A DNA stretch of 64,000 nt from Verrucomicrobiaceae bacterium (GCA_016795465.1 JAEUHK010000095.1:1-64000); one strand, 5' to 3'. Positions 30,606 to 43,300 are shown, counted from the stretch's first letter. Numbers and translations: made by a program. The notes: generated by a model not told the origin, from the sequence alone.

Positions 30606-31811
30606 ATGAACCTCACCCGCCGCCACTTTCTCCAAACATCCAGTTTGGCCCTGCTGCCCGCCGTTTCGCCTGCTGCCGAGACGCAGGAGTCGCTCATCGA
30701 GTCCATCGAGAAGGTCCTGGTGAAGACGCCCGCGCTGCCGAAGGGCACTTGGTTTCATCCGCGGGCCTGCATGATCGGCAAACGCGCCTTCATGACCACG
30801 CAGCCCATCATGGGCTCCGATCACTTCGGCCATGTGCACTGGACCACGTCTGACGATCTCGGCCAAACATGGAGCGACTTCACACCTGTGCCACCGCTCG
30901 GCTGGGTGCCAATGGCGGATGGCAACAACGAGGCCGTGTGCGATGTGACGCCCGAGTTTCACGCGAAAACCGGCAGCGTGCTCGCGCTCGGGCACAACGT
31001 GTTTTACAAAAACAAAGGCTTCTACCGCGACCAGCCGCCGCGTTGGCCCATCTACGCCGTGTGGAAGGACGGCGCGTGGGGTCCGCGGCGCAAACTCGTG
31101 TGGGATGACCCGCGCGGCAGCGATATCTACTCGAACAACTGCGGCCAGCGCATCAACCTGCCGGATGGCGATGTGCTCATGAGCTTCACCTTCGGCGTCA
31201 AAGGCCAGACGCGCTCCGTGTGCGGCGTGCGGTGCTCCTTTGATGGCGACCAGTTGCGCATCAAGCAAACCGGCAACGCGCTCACCAACAACGTCGGCCG
31301 CGGCCTGCTGGAGCCCTCGCTCACGCAGTTCGGCGGTCGCTACTACCTCACCATCCGCGCCGAGGATCGCAAAGGCTACGTCGCCGTGAGCGATGACGGC
31401 CTGAACTACGAACCGCAGCAGCCCTGGACCTGGGACGACGGCACTCCGCTCATGACGAACAGCACGCAGCAGCACTGGCTCACGCACTCCGACGGCCTCT
31501 TCCTCGTCTATACGCGACGCGATCCCACCAACGAAAAAGTCATCCGCTGGCGTGCACCGCTGTGGGTCGCGCAGGTCGATCCGAAAACGCTCCGCCTCAT
31601 CCGCGCCACCGAGCGCGTCGTGCTCCCGCTCATCGGCGACGGCGTCAATGCCGCCGACCTCGTCGCCTTCAACGGCAACTTCGGCATCTGCAACGCCAGC
31701 CCCACCGAATCCTGGGTCACCGACGGCTCCTGGTGCCCCAAAACCAACACCGGCGAACTCAACCTCGCCCGCGTGAAATGGCGGAAGGCGAATGGGTTGG
31801 TGAAGGCATAA
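30606..31811 (+). CDS. Sialidase-fold (BNR/Asp-box) Tat-exported protein
   Basis: A 401-residue protein with a Tat signal (NLTRRHFLQTSSLALLPAV) and a six-bladed propeller signature. An Asp-box is visible as SDDLGQTW, with a weaker one at SDDGLNYEP. Conserved-looking positions include GTWFHPRACMIG, QHWLTHSDGLFLVYTRRDP and FGICNASPTESWVTDGSW. The family includes exo-sialidases and many sugar lyases or hydrolases; catalytic Arg triad positions cannot be assigned by eye, so substrate is open. It is 164 bases downstream of the DUF1501 gene, so it may belong to the same transcript or start its own. The start at 30606 puts the RR motif at residues 5-6. Confidence 0.75.
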   Translation: MNLTRRHFLQTSSLALLPAVSPAAETQESLIESIEKVLVKTPALPKGTWFHPRACMIGKRAFMTTQPIMGSDHFGHVHWTTSDDLGQTWSDFTPVPPLGWVPMADGNNEAVCDVTPEFHAKTGSVLALGHNVFYKNKGFYRDQPPRWPIYAVWKDGAWGPRRKLVWDDPRGSDIYSNNCGQRINLPDGDVLMSFTFGVKGQTRSVCGVRCSFDGDQLRIKQTGNALTNNVGRGLLEPSLTQFGGRYYLTIRAEDRKGYVAVSDDGLNYEPQQPWTWDDGTPLMTNSTQQHWLTHSDGLFLVYTRRDPTNEKVIRWRAPLWVAQVDPKTLRLIRATERVVLPLIGDGVNAADLVAFNGNFGICNASPTESWVTDGSWCPKTNTGELNLARVKWRKANGLVKA

Positions 31812-31853
31812 CGCTTCACGACTCACGCGTCCGTCGTCGCACTCAAGCAACGC

Positions 31854-34307
31854 TCACTTCCCCCACAGCTTCGCGAACTTCTCGGTGACGTGGAAGTCGT
31901 CTTTGCCGGTGGGCGAGAAGGCGGTGCGCTCGGTTTTGCCGTCGCGGAGGCGGGTGCGGCCGAGGTTGAAGTGCCAGGGGAAGAGGTCTTTGGGCTGTGC
32001 GCCGTCGATGCCTTTCGTGGGATCGAGGGTGAAGGCCTCCGCGCCGACGATGGGGAGGCGCATCTCGATGCTCCAGCGGTCCGCGCCGCGATGCACGGCG
32101 ACTTGCGCACCGCTGGTCCAGTTCACGCCTTTGCCGCCGGGGGCGCGGTCGAGATCATAGACGGCTCCGGCGGGGTTAATGGAGATCTCGTAGTAGCTGC
32201 GCGAGGGCGTTTCGATGAGCAGCGTGACGTGATCGCCTTCCAGCAGTTTCGGGTCGTCGTTTTTCGTCGTGCTGCTTTGCAGGGCCTTCATGTCCGGCTC
32301 CTGGCAAACGATGCCGATGTGCAGCGTGCTGGCATCGCGCTGAATCTGGAAGCTGCTGCTGGCCTTCGGCTGCGGATCCTGCGGGCGCAGCTTGATGAGC
32401 GGTGCGATGCGTGCGGTGCCCCAGTAAGCCTTGTCCACGTTGCCATCGAGCGGCTTGCTGCCGAGAGGTTTGGCACCGGTGTTGACGGTTTCGAGCACGC
32501 GGTAGTCGAGATCGGTCTCGCGCTTGCGACTGAGTTGCACGCGCAGGGCTTCCAGCGGCTTCATGGTGTCGGTGATCTGCTGAATGCGACGACCTGGAAG
32601 GCTCGCGGGATCGGCGGCAGCCTTCGCTTTGGCCAGAAGATCAAATGATTCGCCGATTTTGACCGCGTCGGTGCTCATGTGCATCCAGTTGGCCTCCGCG
32701 TGCGTGATGAAGGCCTTCATCGCCTCGGCGGCGGGGCCGTAGTAGCTCGTGCAATAGTCCGCGAGCATCGCATTCACGTCCTGATTCGCATCCCAGTAGA
32801 GCCGCGCGGTGACGTAGAGATTGAAGTGCTCGATGGCGAGGTCGTGGTAGCCGAAGGTCTGCTCCTGGCCTGCGGGATGCGCATAAATCTCGACCTGCTC
32901 GCCGAGGCTGACGCCTTTCAGCTCGCGCAGATCGCGGCTGATCTGTTTCGTGTAGTAAACCGGGCGTCCGGCCTGCTCCGGGCGTGCATTCGTGCTGAAG
33001 TCCCAAGTGATGTAGTGGCCCGGCGATAGCTTCTTGAGCCAATCGGCCCGCCATTGTCTGCGCTCGTTCCATTTGGCTTCATCCCAAAACTCCTGCCGAT
33101 GATGCACGTCGATCAAAACCAGGTTGGGGCTCAGTTTCTCGATCTTCTCCGGCGCTTGCCGGTAGGAACTGTAGGCAAGGGCGCTTACGAGCCGGTCGGG
33201 ATGGCTGCGATGCACTTCCTGCGCCACGCGGTTCAAGTAGCCGAACACATGATCCGACATTGTGCCGCTCCATCCGCGCTGCGGTGTGAGCTGCGCCTTC
33301 CACGCGGGATCATCGCCTTCGAGGCCGCCGTAGCCATCCACGAGGTCGATGTTGTGCATCGGCTCGTGGAAGTGATCAAACATCGCGCGGACATGCTTCA
33401 CCTGTTTCTCAAAGAGAATCGGCGAGAGGAGATTCGGCACGCCATCGCCTTTGTGCGTGGTGTCGAGCTTGCCACCGATGGTGAGATACATCTCGGGATG
33501 CGCCTTCTTCATCTCCTCGCGCTTGATGACGAACTTCATCCCATGGCAGAGCTGTGGAAAGCCCGCGATCTCCGCGCCGAAGTTCACGCCGAGCCGCAGA
33601 TTCCACAGCGCTCGGTCTCCGATGCCCGTGTGCTGCGTGTAGTAAACGAAGCGCCGCAGCCCGAAGTCCGGCGTCACCGTGCGATCCAGCTGCGGCAGCG
33701 CGATCGTCGCCACCTTTGGCACCACCTCGCCGATCTCTCCCGGCGCGAACCACCGGCAACCGAGACCACGCAGAAACTCGTTCACTGCATTGAAGGTCCC
33801 CGCATCGTCCGTCATCCACACATCGAGCTCCGGATGGTAGAGCTGATAGAGATCGCTCGCCGTGTTCCAAAACGTGTCGCCCGTGATTTTGTCCCATTCG
33901 GCGTTCACGCGAGCCGCTTCGTTCTTGTCGCGCTTCCGTCCCCAGGGCTCGATCGGCACAAAGTCCTTGTCCGCACCCAGCAGCGCCAGCCAGTCCTTGC
34001 CCGATGCCATGCGAAACGCACCGTGTTTCAAATCCTTCGTCGAAAGGCCCAACTCCTCCGTAAAGCGGCTGACACCGACAAAAATGGCCGTTTTGCCCGC
34101 CGTTCGCTCCGTGACGACCGGCAGCGTCGCACCCGACATCTTCGCGAGGGTGCTTTGCAGCTCCTTGGCGGCCAATTTGGTCATCCGCGCCGGTTTTTCA
34201 GCGATGACGATCTCCGCGAGTGGCTGGCCGTTTTCGATGAGGAAGGAGTCTGCGGCGTGGAGTGGGAATGTCGCGAGGGCGAGAAGCGAGAAAATGATTT
34301 TTGGCAT
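31854..34307 (-). CDS. DUF4838 protein with C-terminal CBM9-like domain
   Basis: An 817-residue secreted protein with a signal peptide (MPKIIFSLLALATFPLHAAD). An alpha-glucuronidase-like N-terminal domain (LAEIVIAEKPARMTKLAAKELQ, AIFVGVSRFTEELGL) is followed by a DUF4838 central region (FLRGLGCRWFAPGEIGEVVPK, LIDVHHRQEFWDEAKWNER) and a CBM9-like beta-sandwich at about 660-817 (GNVDKAYWGTARIAPLI, YEISINPAGAVYDLDRAPGG, WSIEMRLPIVGAEAF). DUF4838 proteins are thought to be carbohydrate-active but poorly characterised. The start at 34307 gives a clean signal; upstream extension is histidine-rich nonsense. It is 62 bases downstream of the giant gene on the same strand and converges on the sialidase-fold gene. 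Confidence 0.85.
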   Translation of the reverse strand: MPKIIFSLLALATFPLHAADSFLIENGQPLAEIVIAEKPARMTKLAAKELQSTLAKMSGATLPVVTERTAGKTAIFVGVSRFTEELGLSTKDLKHGAFRMASGKDWLALLGADKDFVPIEPWGRKRDKNEAARVNAEWDKITGDTFWNTASDLYQLYHPELDVWMTDDAGTFNAVNEFLRGLGCRWFAPGEIGEVVPKVATIALPQLDRTVTPDFGLRRFVYYTQHTGIGDRALWNLRLGVNFGAEIAGFPQLCHGMKFVIKREEMKKAHPEMYLTIGGKLDTTHKGDGVPNLLSPILFEKQVKHVRAMFDHFHEPMHNIDLVDGYGGLEGDDPAWKAQLTPQRGWSGTMSDHVFGYLNRVAQEVHRSHPDRLVSALAYSSYRQAPEKIEKLSPNLVLIDVHHRQEFWDEAKWNERRQWRADWLKKLSPGHYITWDFSTNARPEQAGRPVYYTKQISRDLRELKGVSLGEQVEIYAHPAGQEQTFGYHDLAIEHFNLYVTARLYWDANQDVNAMLADYCTSYYGPAAEAMKAFITHAEANWMHMSTDAVKIGESFDLLAKAKAAADPASLPGRRIQQITDTMKPLEALRVQLSRKRETDLDYRVLETVNTGAKPLGSKPLDGNVDKAYWGTARIAPLIKLRPQDPQPKASSSFQIQRDASTLHIGIVCQEPDMKALQSSTTKNDDPKLLEGDHVTLLIETPSRSYYEISINPAGAVYDLDRAPGGKGVNWTSGAQVAVHRGADRWSIEMRLPIVGAEAFTLDPTKGIDGAQPKDLFPWHFNLGRTRLRDGKTERTAFSPTGKDDFHVTEKFAKLWGK

Positions 34308-34369
34308 GAGTCGATGTGTGATCAATACATCGACGGTGCGGGAAACTATCGGGTCGTTGCTACAACAAC

Positions 34370-37300
34370 TCACGGATTCCACATCACGCGATAGAACGCC
34401 CGTTGGCCGTTGATGCGGGCAGGCAGGTTGTCCGTGTAGGTCGCGTTGGTGTTCGTGTTGGTGAAGGTGAGGGTGTCGATGGTGGTCCAGTTGGTGAGAT
34501 CGGTGCTCCACTGGATTTGATACGGTTTGTTCGGAATGGCGTTCCAGCGGAGGCCGACTTGGCCGGGGGCGACGTTGGCGACCTCGATGGGCGGGCTGAT
34601 TTTGGGCGCGAGGACGAAGCTGTGGGAGACGCTGCGGTTGATGCGGGTGGGCGTTTCGTCGTTGAAGACGCTGGTGGCATCTGGCGGCATGGGGTCGCTG
34701 GCGGTGCGGTAGCTGCGGACGTAGTCGGCGACGGCTTGATCGGGGCCGACGGTGATGCGGATGTGGCCGCTATTCGGCAGGAGGTAGCTGGTGCTGTTGG
34801 CGCCGAGGTTGACGTATTGGCCGTCTGCCGCGCTGCCGAGGCTGGTGTAGTTCGGGGTGCCGGGCTGCGGGCATTCGAGATAGACGATGCCGTCTTTGAC
34901 TTGGTAGCCGTAGAGGTGGTCGTGGCCGTGGAAGACGACGTTGACTTTGTTTTGCACGAGCAAGTCATGGATCGGCATGTCCCAGCCGGGACGCTTGGTG
35001 GCGAAACCGGCGCTGCCGTCGGCATTGTTGCCACCCCACTCGTATTTGTCGCTCACTTCGATGCCACCGCGTGCGGCATACTGCGGGGTGCCAGTGGCGG
35101 TCTGCGTGCTGCCGCCGACGATGTGGTGCATGAAGACGAACTTGTATCTCGCGCTGCTGTTTTGCAGCGTGGTCTTGAGCCAGTCATACTGCGGCTTGCC
35201 GAGGCTCCAGTGCCACGCGTCGTTGGCGGAGTTTGGATTGGTCATCGTGTTCCAGAAGGGATCGAGCATGATGAAGAGCGCCTCGCCCCACTCGAAGGCG
35301 TAGAAGTCCTCGAGCATGCCGAGCGTGCCACCCGTGTAGTCCTTCGGCGTGGGATTGCCGGAGTAGAAGGTGTCGGGCGTCGGTGCGGGGTAGAAGGCTT
35401 TGCGGGCCTTCAGATCCCAGGCGGGGATGTTGTTTTGCTTGTCGGCGGCGGCGGTAAAGAGGTAGCCGTATTCCGCCTCGTGATTGCCGAGTCCGAAGAA
35501 GAACGGGATGCTATGGCAGGCACGCTCGAAGGCATTGCGGAAGATGATCGCGCGGTTGTTGATGCTCGTCTGGTTGATCGTGACACCGCCACCCCACTTC
35601 GGCGGCACGCCGAGCAGGCCATCGGCAAGCTTGTCGGTCATGAAGATGTCGCCCACGTCCATGTGGATGTCGGGTTGGTCGAGGCTGATGTTTGCCATCG
35701 CACGCCAGAAGAGCTGCATGTCCGTGTTCACGTCGATGTGCGGGTCGGCGGTGACGGTGAAACTGAACGTCGTGCCGCGAGGCCGTGCCGTGTGGAAGCT
35801 GCGCTCGCCGCGGGCGCTGTAGAAGGGAGCGCCGACATTCCGATGACGCACGCGGTAGTAATACTCGGTGTCAGGCTGCAAACCGGTGATCGGGATGCGG
35901 ATCGGGTTTTTGAACTCCGGCTTGGCGTTGTCGATGTTGAACGTCGTCGGCGTGGTGGAGGCCGTGTATTGGCCGGGAGCGGTGCCGTATTCGACGAAGA
36001 CCTGCTGATTGACGGATGCGATGAGGTTCAAGGTCACGCCGTCGGATTTCGGCAGCGTGAGGAACTCCGCGCCGACGATGGTGGCATCGGTGAGGAGGTT
36101 GTTCACGGTGTAGAGGTAGTTGCCGCTGCCGGGGCTGGTGGAGCTGGCGTTCGTGTTGTCGGTGGCGACGACTTTGAAGTTGATCGTCGTGCCGCCGGTC
36201 TGCGCGGGGATCGCCGCGCCCCAGACGCCGTCATTGGCTGCGCCATCGCCGTGCAGGCCGTCGTCGAACATCGCGAGCGTGATGGTCGGAGGCGGCGCGG
36301 TGGTGGCGATGACGATGTCGTCGATGCTGATACGTGGCGTGCGAGTCGGAGCTGTGGCGGTGTAGCCGGTGGCCTGGAAGCGGATCTTCGTCTGCGTGCC
36401 GAGTTCCGCACCCGCGAGGTCATAATGGAAGAGCTGGAAGCCGTGGTTCACGGTCGTGGCGAAGGCCGTCGCGATGGGCGCGGCGCTTGTATTCGCATAC
36501 GCGGCAGTGTTGAGCACGAAGGTGGTCGCGTTCGTGATGCTGCTCACGGTCGCGTTGCCAGCGAAGTAGTTCGCAGCGGCGTTGGCGGCGGCATTGGTCG
36601 CGGTGGCGTTCACCAGCGTGGCCGTGGTGCCGGTGACGAGGGTGAAGGACGTGTTCGGCGTGATGGTGCCGACGCGAGTGTTGTTCGGGATGCCCGTGGC
36701 GGTGATGAACATGCCTTCGACGAGGCCCGTCGTGTTCGCGCAGGTCGCGGTGGAACTGCCAGTCGTGATGCCGATGGTCACATTCACCGGTGCGGCGAGC
36801 ACGCTGCGGCCCGTCGTGAGCCCGGCGGTGCTGGTGCAGGTCACCGTCGTGCTGCCAGCGACCGCGCCTGCCGAGTTCAGCACCACATTGCTCAGCGAGA
36901 CCGTTTCAGCATTCCAATCCTCGCTCAGACGCGTGTTCCAGGTCGCGCCGTTGTCGGAGGAGACTTGCATCGTCCAGCCGCAGTTGTTCGTGGCAAAGAG
37001 ATCGCGTGTCTGCACATAGAACTCGATGTAGCCGCTCGCGCCGGTGGTGTTGATCGCGTTCGTCGTGGTGAACATCGACGCCAGCGGGTCTGCGGTGCCG
37101 CCATTGAACTCCGCTGCAGCCGTGGTGGCGCTCAAAGTGAGTGCCGATCCCGCCGTCGTGGGCGCGACGTTCATGTTGAAGGTCGTCGCGCTCGTCACCG
37201 AGGCCACCGTGGCGTTGGCCGCCAAACCCGTGCCGGTGAGCGACATGCCGTTCACGAGGCCAGCGGTGTTGTCGCAAGTCACAGCCACACTCGCAGCGGT

Positions 37301-40300
37301 GGTGGTCGCATTCGTCAACGTGACGCCGCATGCGGTGAGCGTGAGCCCCGTGCCTGTGCCGGTGGCGGCTTGTGAGAGCACAAAGGTCGTCGCGTTCGTG
37401 ATGGAGGCGACGGTGGTGTTGCCAGTTGGAGCGCCATTGATGCTGCCAGCAATGTTTGGACCTGTGACGAGCATTCCTGGCCAAAGAGCCGCGGTGCTCG
37501 CGCAGGTCACGCTGGTGCTACCGCTCGTCGTCGCGGCGCTCGTGAGACTGATGGAGGTGCGATTCGAGGTGCTCACGGCCTGGCGCACATTGCCCGCGCC
37601 GACGGTGGTCCATGCGTTGAGTGCTCCGGTGCCGTTCCAGTTGTTCGATGAGGTGTTGTTGAAGCTCTCCTTCCAGATCGCGGTGCTCACGGGCGTGCCG
37701 GTGTCGTATTGAAGCTGCACGCTGGTAAGCGTGGTGCCGCTCTGAGGCGTGATTTGCGCCAAAATCGTCGTCGGATCGAGATACGTCGGCGATGTCGGCC
37801 CGGTGGACACGCTGACGATGGCCGGGCCGTTCGCGTTGTAGGTCACGTTGATGCTCGCGGTGCCTGTGTTGCCGCCTTGATCGGCGCTATCGGTCGAAGT
37901 GGCCGTGATCGTGTTCGCGCCGGGTGTGAGAGGCACGGTGGCCGTCCATGTCGCGTAGTTGTCGGAGCTGACCGCATTGACGCCATTGACGACGACTGCG
38001 GTCAATGACGAGATGGTATCCGAGGCCGTTCCCGTGACGACGATGCTGCTGGCGGTCGTGGTCGTGTTGTTCGCGGGTGACGTGATCGCGACCACGGGCG
38101 TGCTCGCATCCTGGGTGGACGAGGCGGTGGTGCCAAAGGCCGAGGTGTTGGTGCCATCGGTGGCCGTGCCGCGATAGTAATACGTCGTGCCGCTCGTGAG
38201 ACCGGTGAAGGTGGCGGTGGTGCCGCTCGTCGTCTGCGTGCCGAGAATGGTCGCAAAGTCCGCCGTGGCGCTGCGCTGGATGGTGTAGCCCGTGGCACTG
38301 GAGACTGCCGGCCAGTTCATCGTGATGCTCGTGCCCTTCGTGTAAGCGGGCAGCGTGAGCTGCGGCGCACCCATCGTGACGGTCAAAGTGCCTGCGGTGC
38401 TCGTGGCGTTGCCCGCGTTGTTCGTCACCACGACGTCGTAGCTGCCTGCGTCCGATGGAGACACGTTGGTGAGTGTCAGTTTCGCAAAGTAAGCACCTCG
38501 CACGACCACGCTCGTGCTGTCGGTGACCGCCGTGGCCGTTGTCGCGCCGCTGATGTTGGCACCGTTGGCGACATTCACGCCACCTTTGCGCCACTGCACG
38601 CTCGGTGTGCCGTTCGGGTAGCTGGTGAAGGGCGCATACAGCTCGATGGTGCCGCCTTGAGGCACGGCGTTCGTGATGAGCGGCGGGCCGATGTAGGGCT
38701 TGAAGTTCTCCGCGGTGATCGCGGTGATGCTGTTCGTCAAACTGGTGACGATGCTGGCATACGCGCCGTTGGCGATGAGGTCGGTGGTTTCATACGGATC
38801 ATCGGTGAGGTTGAACAACTCGGGCGTGACGACGTTACCCACGCGACCACGGCGCAGTTTGAAGTCCTTCGTGCCGCCGTTCACCGGATCGGTGAACTTG
38901 TTGATCGCAATCGGTGCCGCCGCATCGGTGACGAGCGTGACATTGCCCGGACGCAGCGTGGTGGTCGTGCTGCTGGTGGCGGTGAGCAGGTTGGGCCACA
39001 CATTGACGCCATCAAAGGGCTTCGTGTTCTGCGGAGTCACGCCGACGGCGGCGCAGAGTGTCGGGAAGACATCGCCGACCCACATGTATTGATGGCTGAT
39101 CACTCCGCCGGGAAGCACACCGGGATACGAGATGCCCGCCACCTCTCGCAGACCGCCTTCATAGCTGTCGCCCTTGTCGCCACGCATCGGATCGTTGAGA
39201 GAACCCTTCGTTTCATCACCGCCGTTGTCGCCGAACCAGATCACGACGGTGTTGTTGCTGATACCGGCCGCATCGAGCGCATTGAGCACGCGGCCCATCG
39301 CCTGGTCCATGCCATCCACAGCAGCGGAGATGAGGCGGCGGCTGGTGTTGGTCACGCCGAGGTTTTGATACTTCGTGATCAGGTTCGCCGGGGCCGAAAC
39401 GGGGCCATGAATCGAGTTAAAGGCCAGATGCAGATACATCGGCTGCGCGGGATTGCGGTTCTGGATGTGATAGATCGCTTTGTCCGCGAGCAGGTTTGGC
39501 GACCAGCCGCCCGTGCCTTGCGAATCGGTGTGCTCGCTCGGCCCGTCCTGCTGCACGCCATTGAGCCACCAGTCAGGGCGGTCGAGATTCTCCGCCTCGG
39601 CGCTCCAGTGCGTGTAGTAGTCGATCGCGCCGGAATACTGGCCGTAGTGCGAGTCGAAGCCGCGATTGAACGGCGCATACTGCAGGCCCTCCTGGATGAT
39701 GCGCGTGCTCACGCCATTCACGAGCGTGTGATGCAGGTTCTTGTCACTGCCGCCCATGTGCCACTTGCCGCACATGAAGGTCTGATAGCCCGCCGCTTTG
39801 AAAGTCTGCGGCATCAGATGCTCGCTCAAATCGGTGCCACGCGTGTTGTTCGTGGCATGACGGATCGGATTGCGGCCCGTAAGCAAAGTCGAGCGTGTCA
39901 CCGAGCACACTGTGGTGCAGTAGAAGCGCTCCAGGCGGATCGAACCCGGACGTGTGGTGCCGAAACTGTCCATCGTCGGCGTTTGAATCGGCACCTGGCC
40001 CGCTGGCGTGTGATAGCCCACATCGCCCCAGCCCTGGTCATCCGTGATGATGACGACCACGTTTGGCGCGGTCACGGTGGTGATGGCGAGCGCAAAAGCC
40101 TTCGTGGCGCTGCGATTTGCCGAATCGGTCACTTCGATGGTGAAGTTGAAGTTTCCGGCCTGAGTCGGTGTGCCGCTCAAAACACCGCCGGAGCTCAACG
40201 TGATGCCATTCGGCAACGAACCGCTGAAAAGGCTCCAAACATAGCCCGTGCCGCTTCCGCCGGTGGCGGTCAGGGTTTGGCTATAAGCACCCGTCGTGCT

Positions 40301-43300
40301 GCCATTCGGCAAAGGCGACGCTGTGGTGATCGTCGGAGCCGGAGCGACGGTGTAGCTCGTCGAAGACGATGTCGTCGTGCCACTGCCACCGCTGCCGACG
40401 GCTGCAATGGTGAAGTTCACCGTCGCTCCATTCGCCTGCGCGGGGATCGTGCCGCCCCAGATGCCGTCATTCGCCGCGCCGTCGCCATGCAAGCCGTCAT
40501 CAAACATCGTCACCACGGTGGGCGGCGCACCGCTCGTCGTATTCACCACGATGTCGTCCACATTGAAACGAGGTGCACGCGTCGGCGCGGTGGCGCTGTA
40601 GCCGGTGAACTGCCAGCGGATCTTCGTGTTCGTGCCGAGTTCCGCGCCGGCGAGGTTGTAGCGATAGGGTTGCGCCGTGCCGTCCGCCTTCGTCGTGTAG
40701 CCGTGGTTCAAGGTCGTGGCCGCGAGAGCGATGGGAGCCGCGGTGCTGTTGAAGAACGCGGCCGTGTTGATGGTGAAGGTGGTGCCGTTGGCATTCACCG
40801 AGGCCACCGTGGCCGTCGGCGAGAGATACGTGGCTGCGACCACCGAGGTGCTGTTGGCCGTGGCATTCACCAGCGTGCCCGGGCTGTTGCCGGTGATGAG
40901 TGTGAAGGACGTGTTTGCCGTGATGGTGCCGATGCGTGTGTTGTTCGGAATGCCTGTGCCGGTGACAAACATGTTTGTCTGAAGACCCGTCGTATTCGTG
41001 CAAGTCACCGTCGAGCTGCCAGTCGTGATTCCGCAGGTCACCGCCGAGTAAACAATCGGACCCGCAAGCGTGCGGCCGACCGTCAGACCCGCCGTGCTAG
41101 TGCAGGTCACCGTGGTGCTACCTGCGTTGGCGTTTGCGGTGTTCAGCACGCAGTTGGCCAGATTTACCGTCGTGGTGTTCCAATCCTCGGAAAGACGCGT
41201 GTTCCAGGTTGCACCGCCATCGGAGGATACATCAAAGGTCCAGCCATTGTTGTTCGTCGCGGCCAGATCGCGAGTCTGGGTATAAAACTCGACATAACCC
41301 GAGGTGCCGCTGGCATTGATCGCATTCGCCGTGGTGGCCGATGCGGCGGCGGTGCCACCGTTGAACTCCAAAGCCGCGCAGGAGGCCGTGATGGTGAATC
41401 CGGTGGTCGCGGTGGTCGGTGCGGCGTTCATCACAAAGGTCGTCGCATTCGTCACGGAGGCCACCGTGGCATTGTTCGCCAGACCGGTGCCGGTGAGCGA
41501 CATGCCGGCAAACAGACCGCCGGTGTTGTCGCAGGTCACCGTGGTGCTGGCCGCCGTGGTCACGCAATTGGTCAACGAAGCGCCATTCACGATCAGCGTG
41601 GCCGTTCCGGTGGCCGTGGCATTCGCCGTGAGCACAAACTGCGTGCTGTTCGTGACCGAGGCGATCTTCGTCGCCGTCGTTCCATTCACGGGAATGTTCG
41701 CCCCGCTCACCAGCATGCCCGGCCAGAGCCCCGCGGTGCTGCCGCAGGTCACATTCGGGCTGCCGCTCGTCGTCGTGGCATTCGCCAGCGTGATCGCCGG
41801 CGTGCGATTGGATTGCAGCAAGGCCTGCCGCGTATTGCCCGCACCGACGGTCGTCCAGGCGTTGATCGCGCCGCTGCCGTTCCAGTTGTTCGATCCTGCA
41901 TTGGCGAAGACTTCCTTGAACACATCCGCCGTCACCTGAGCGCCGAGATCATAGGTCAAACTCACGCCGCTGATGCCTCCACCGCTTCCAGGTGTGACCT
42001 GCGCCGTCACCACCGCTGGATCGGTGCTGCTCGGCGAGATCGGATTGATGGTGATGTTCGAAATCGTGGGCGGCGGCACAAAACCGAAGCCGGAGAGATT
42101 GATGTCAAAGCTCGGATTGCCCGCGTCACTGCTCGCGATGTGCAAAACTGCCGTCTTGTTGCCAAACGTGGCCGCATTGAACTCCACCGTGAAGGTCGAT
42201 GTGCCGTTGTTCGCCGCCACCGGCGTGCTGGGCGATGTGGTGACCGAGAAGTTCGCGCTGTTCGTTCCATCAATCGTCACGCCGGTGATGTCGAGCGGTG
42301 TGGAGCCGGTGTTCGTGATGGTGAAGGTCTTCGACAGCGTGCTGCCCACATTCACATTGCCATACGCGACGGTGCTGAGGCCGTCCGAGAGCGACGTGGC
42401 GCCCTGTGCCACGGCGATCTGCGTGGTGAGCGTGGCCGAACGCACGGCAAAGACCGGGAAGCTCGCCGTCTTCGCCTGGTAGCTGATGATGCCCTGCGAA
42501 CCACGCGGCGGACCTTCAGCTGCAGGCACGCTGTTGTTCACGCCAAGCTCCAGCAGCCACGCCTCGGTCTGCGTGCCTTTGTTCGACGTGGATGACCAGT
42601 AAGCCGTCGCACGCGGCAAGGCGCGGAAGATCAAGCCGGTGCCGGTGGCCAGCGCATTGCTGCTCAGTGTGAAACTCACGCCCGGAGTGATCGCCGTGAT
42701 CGTCGGCGTGGTGGCGTGGTTGATGTAAGTGCCCGCCACGCTGAAGGGATCAATCACCGTCATGCCGATGGCGAGGTCTGTGGTGTCAGAAGTCGTCACA
42801 ATCGGGCTGCCGGAGGTCGTCGCGCATCCCGACATCGTCTTCGCGAACATCGTGCGGTTGATGCACGGCTTCAAATTGGTCGCCGTGCCGCCGCTCGTCG
42901 TCGCGAGCGAGTAGTCGGTCAGCGTTTGCAGCTCCTTGATGTTCGGCAGACGCCAGTCGTTGTAACCACCTAGCGTCAGTCCTTCCGCCCAGGCCAGCGC
43001 ACCTTCCCACGTCATCGCCGCGCTCGGCATCTGCGTCCACATCAGCGAGGTGTCGGTGTCCGTGATCGTGCAGTCGAGATTGTTCACGTAGTTGTGCGTC
43101 ATGTTGTTCTGCGCCATTCGCACGTAGCGTGCGTGGTAGCGGAATGCCCCGCCCGCGCTCACCGTCTCCGCCTTCGGTTTCGGACCCACGCCGCCGCCGG
43201 AATTCACGCACCACACATTCGTCGTGCTGCTGCCAAAGACATCGCGTGACCACCAATACTCCGCCGAGGGCGAGGCAGGCGGGAAGTAGGTGGCGTTCAT

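Noticed and set aside
31812..31853. Possible terminator between the sialidase-fold gene and the DUF4838 gene
   Set aside because: The 42-base gap has TCACGAC/TCACGCG-like short repeats but no stable stem followed by T residues.
38657..42595. A 1,312-codon open frame on the plus strand opposite the giant gene
   Set aside because: It is rich in Arg, His and Gly with no recognisable domain, as expected for the antisense of a T/A/S-rich high-G+C gene. The minus-strand frame has clear domains over its whole length.
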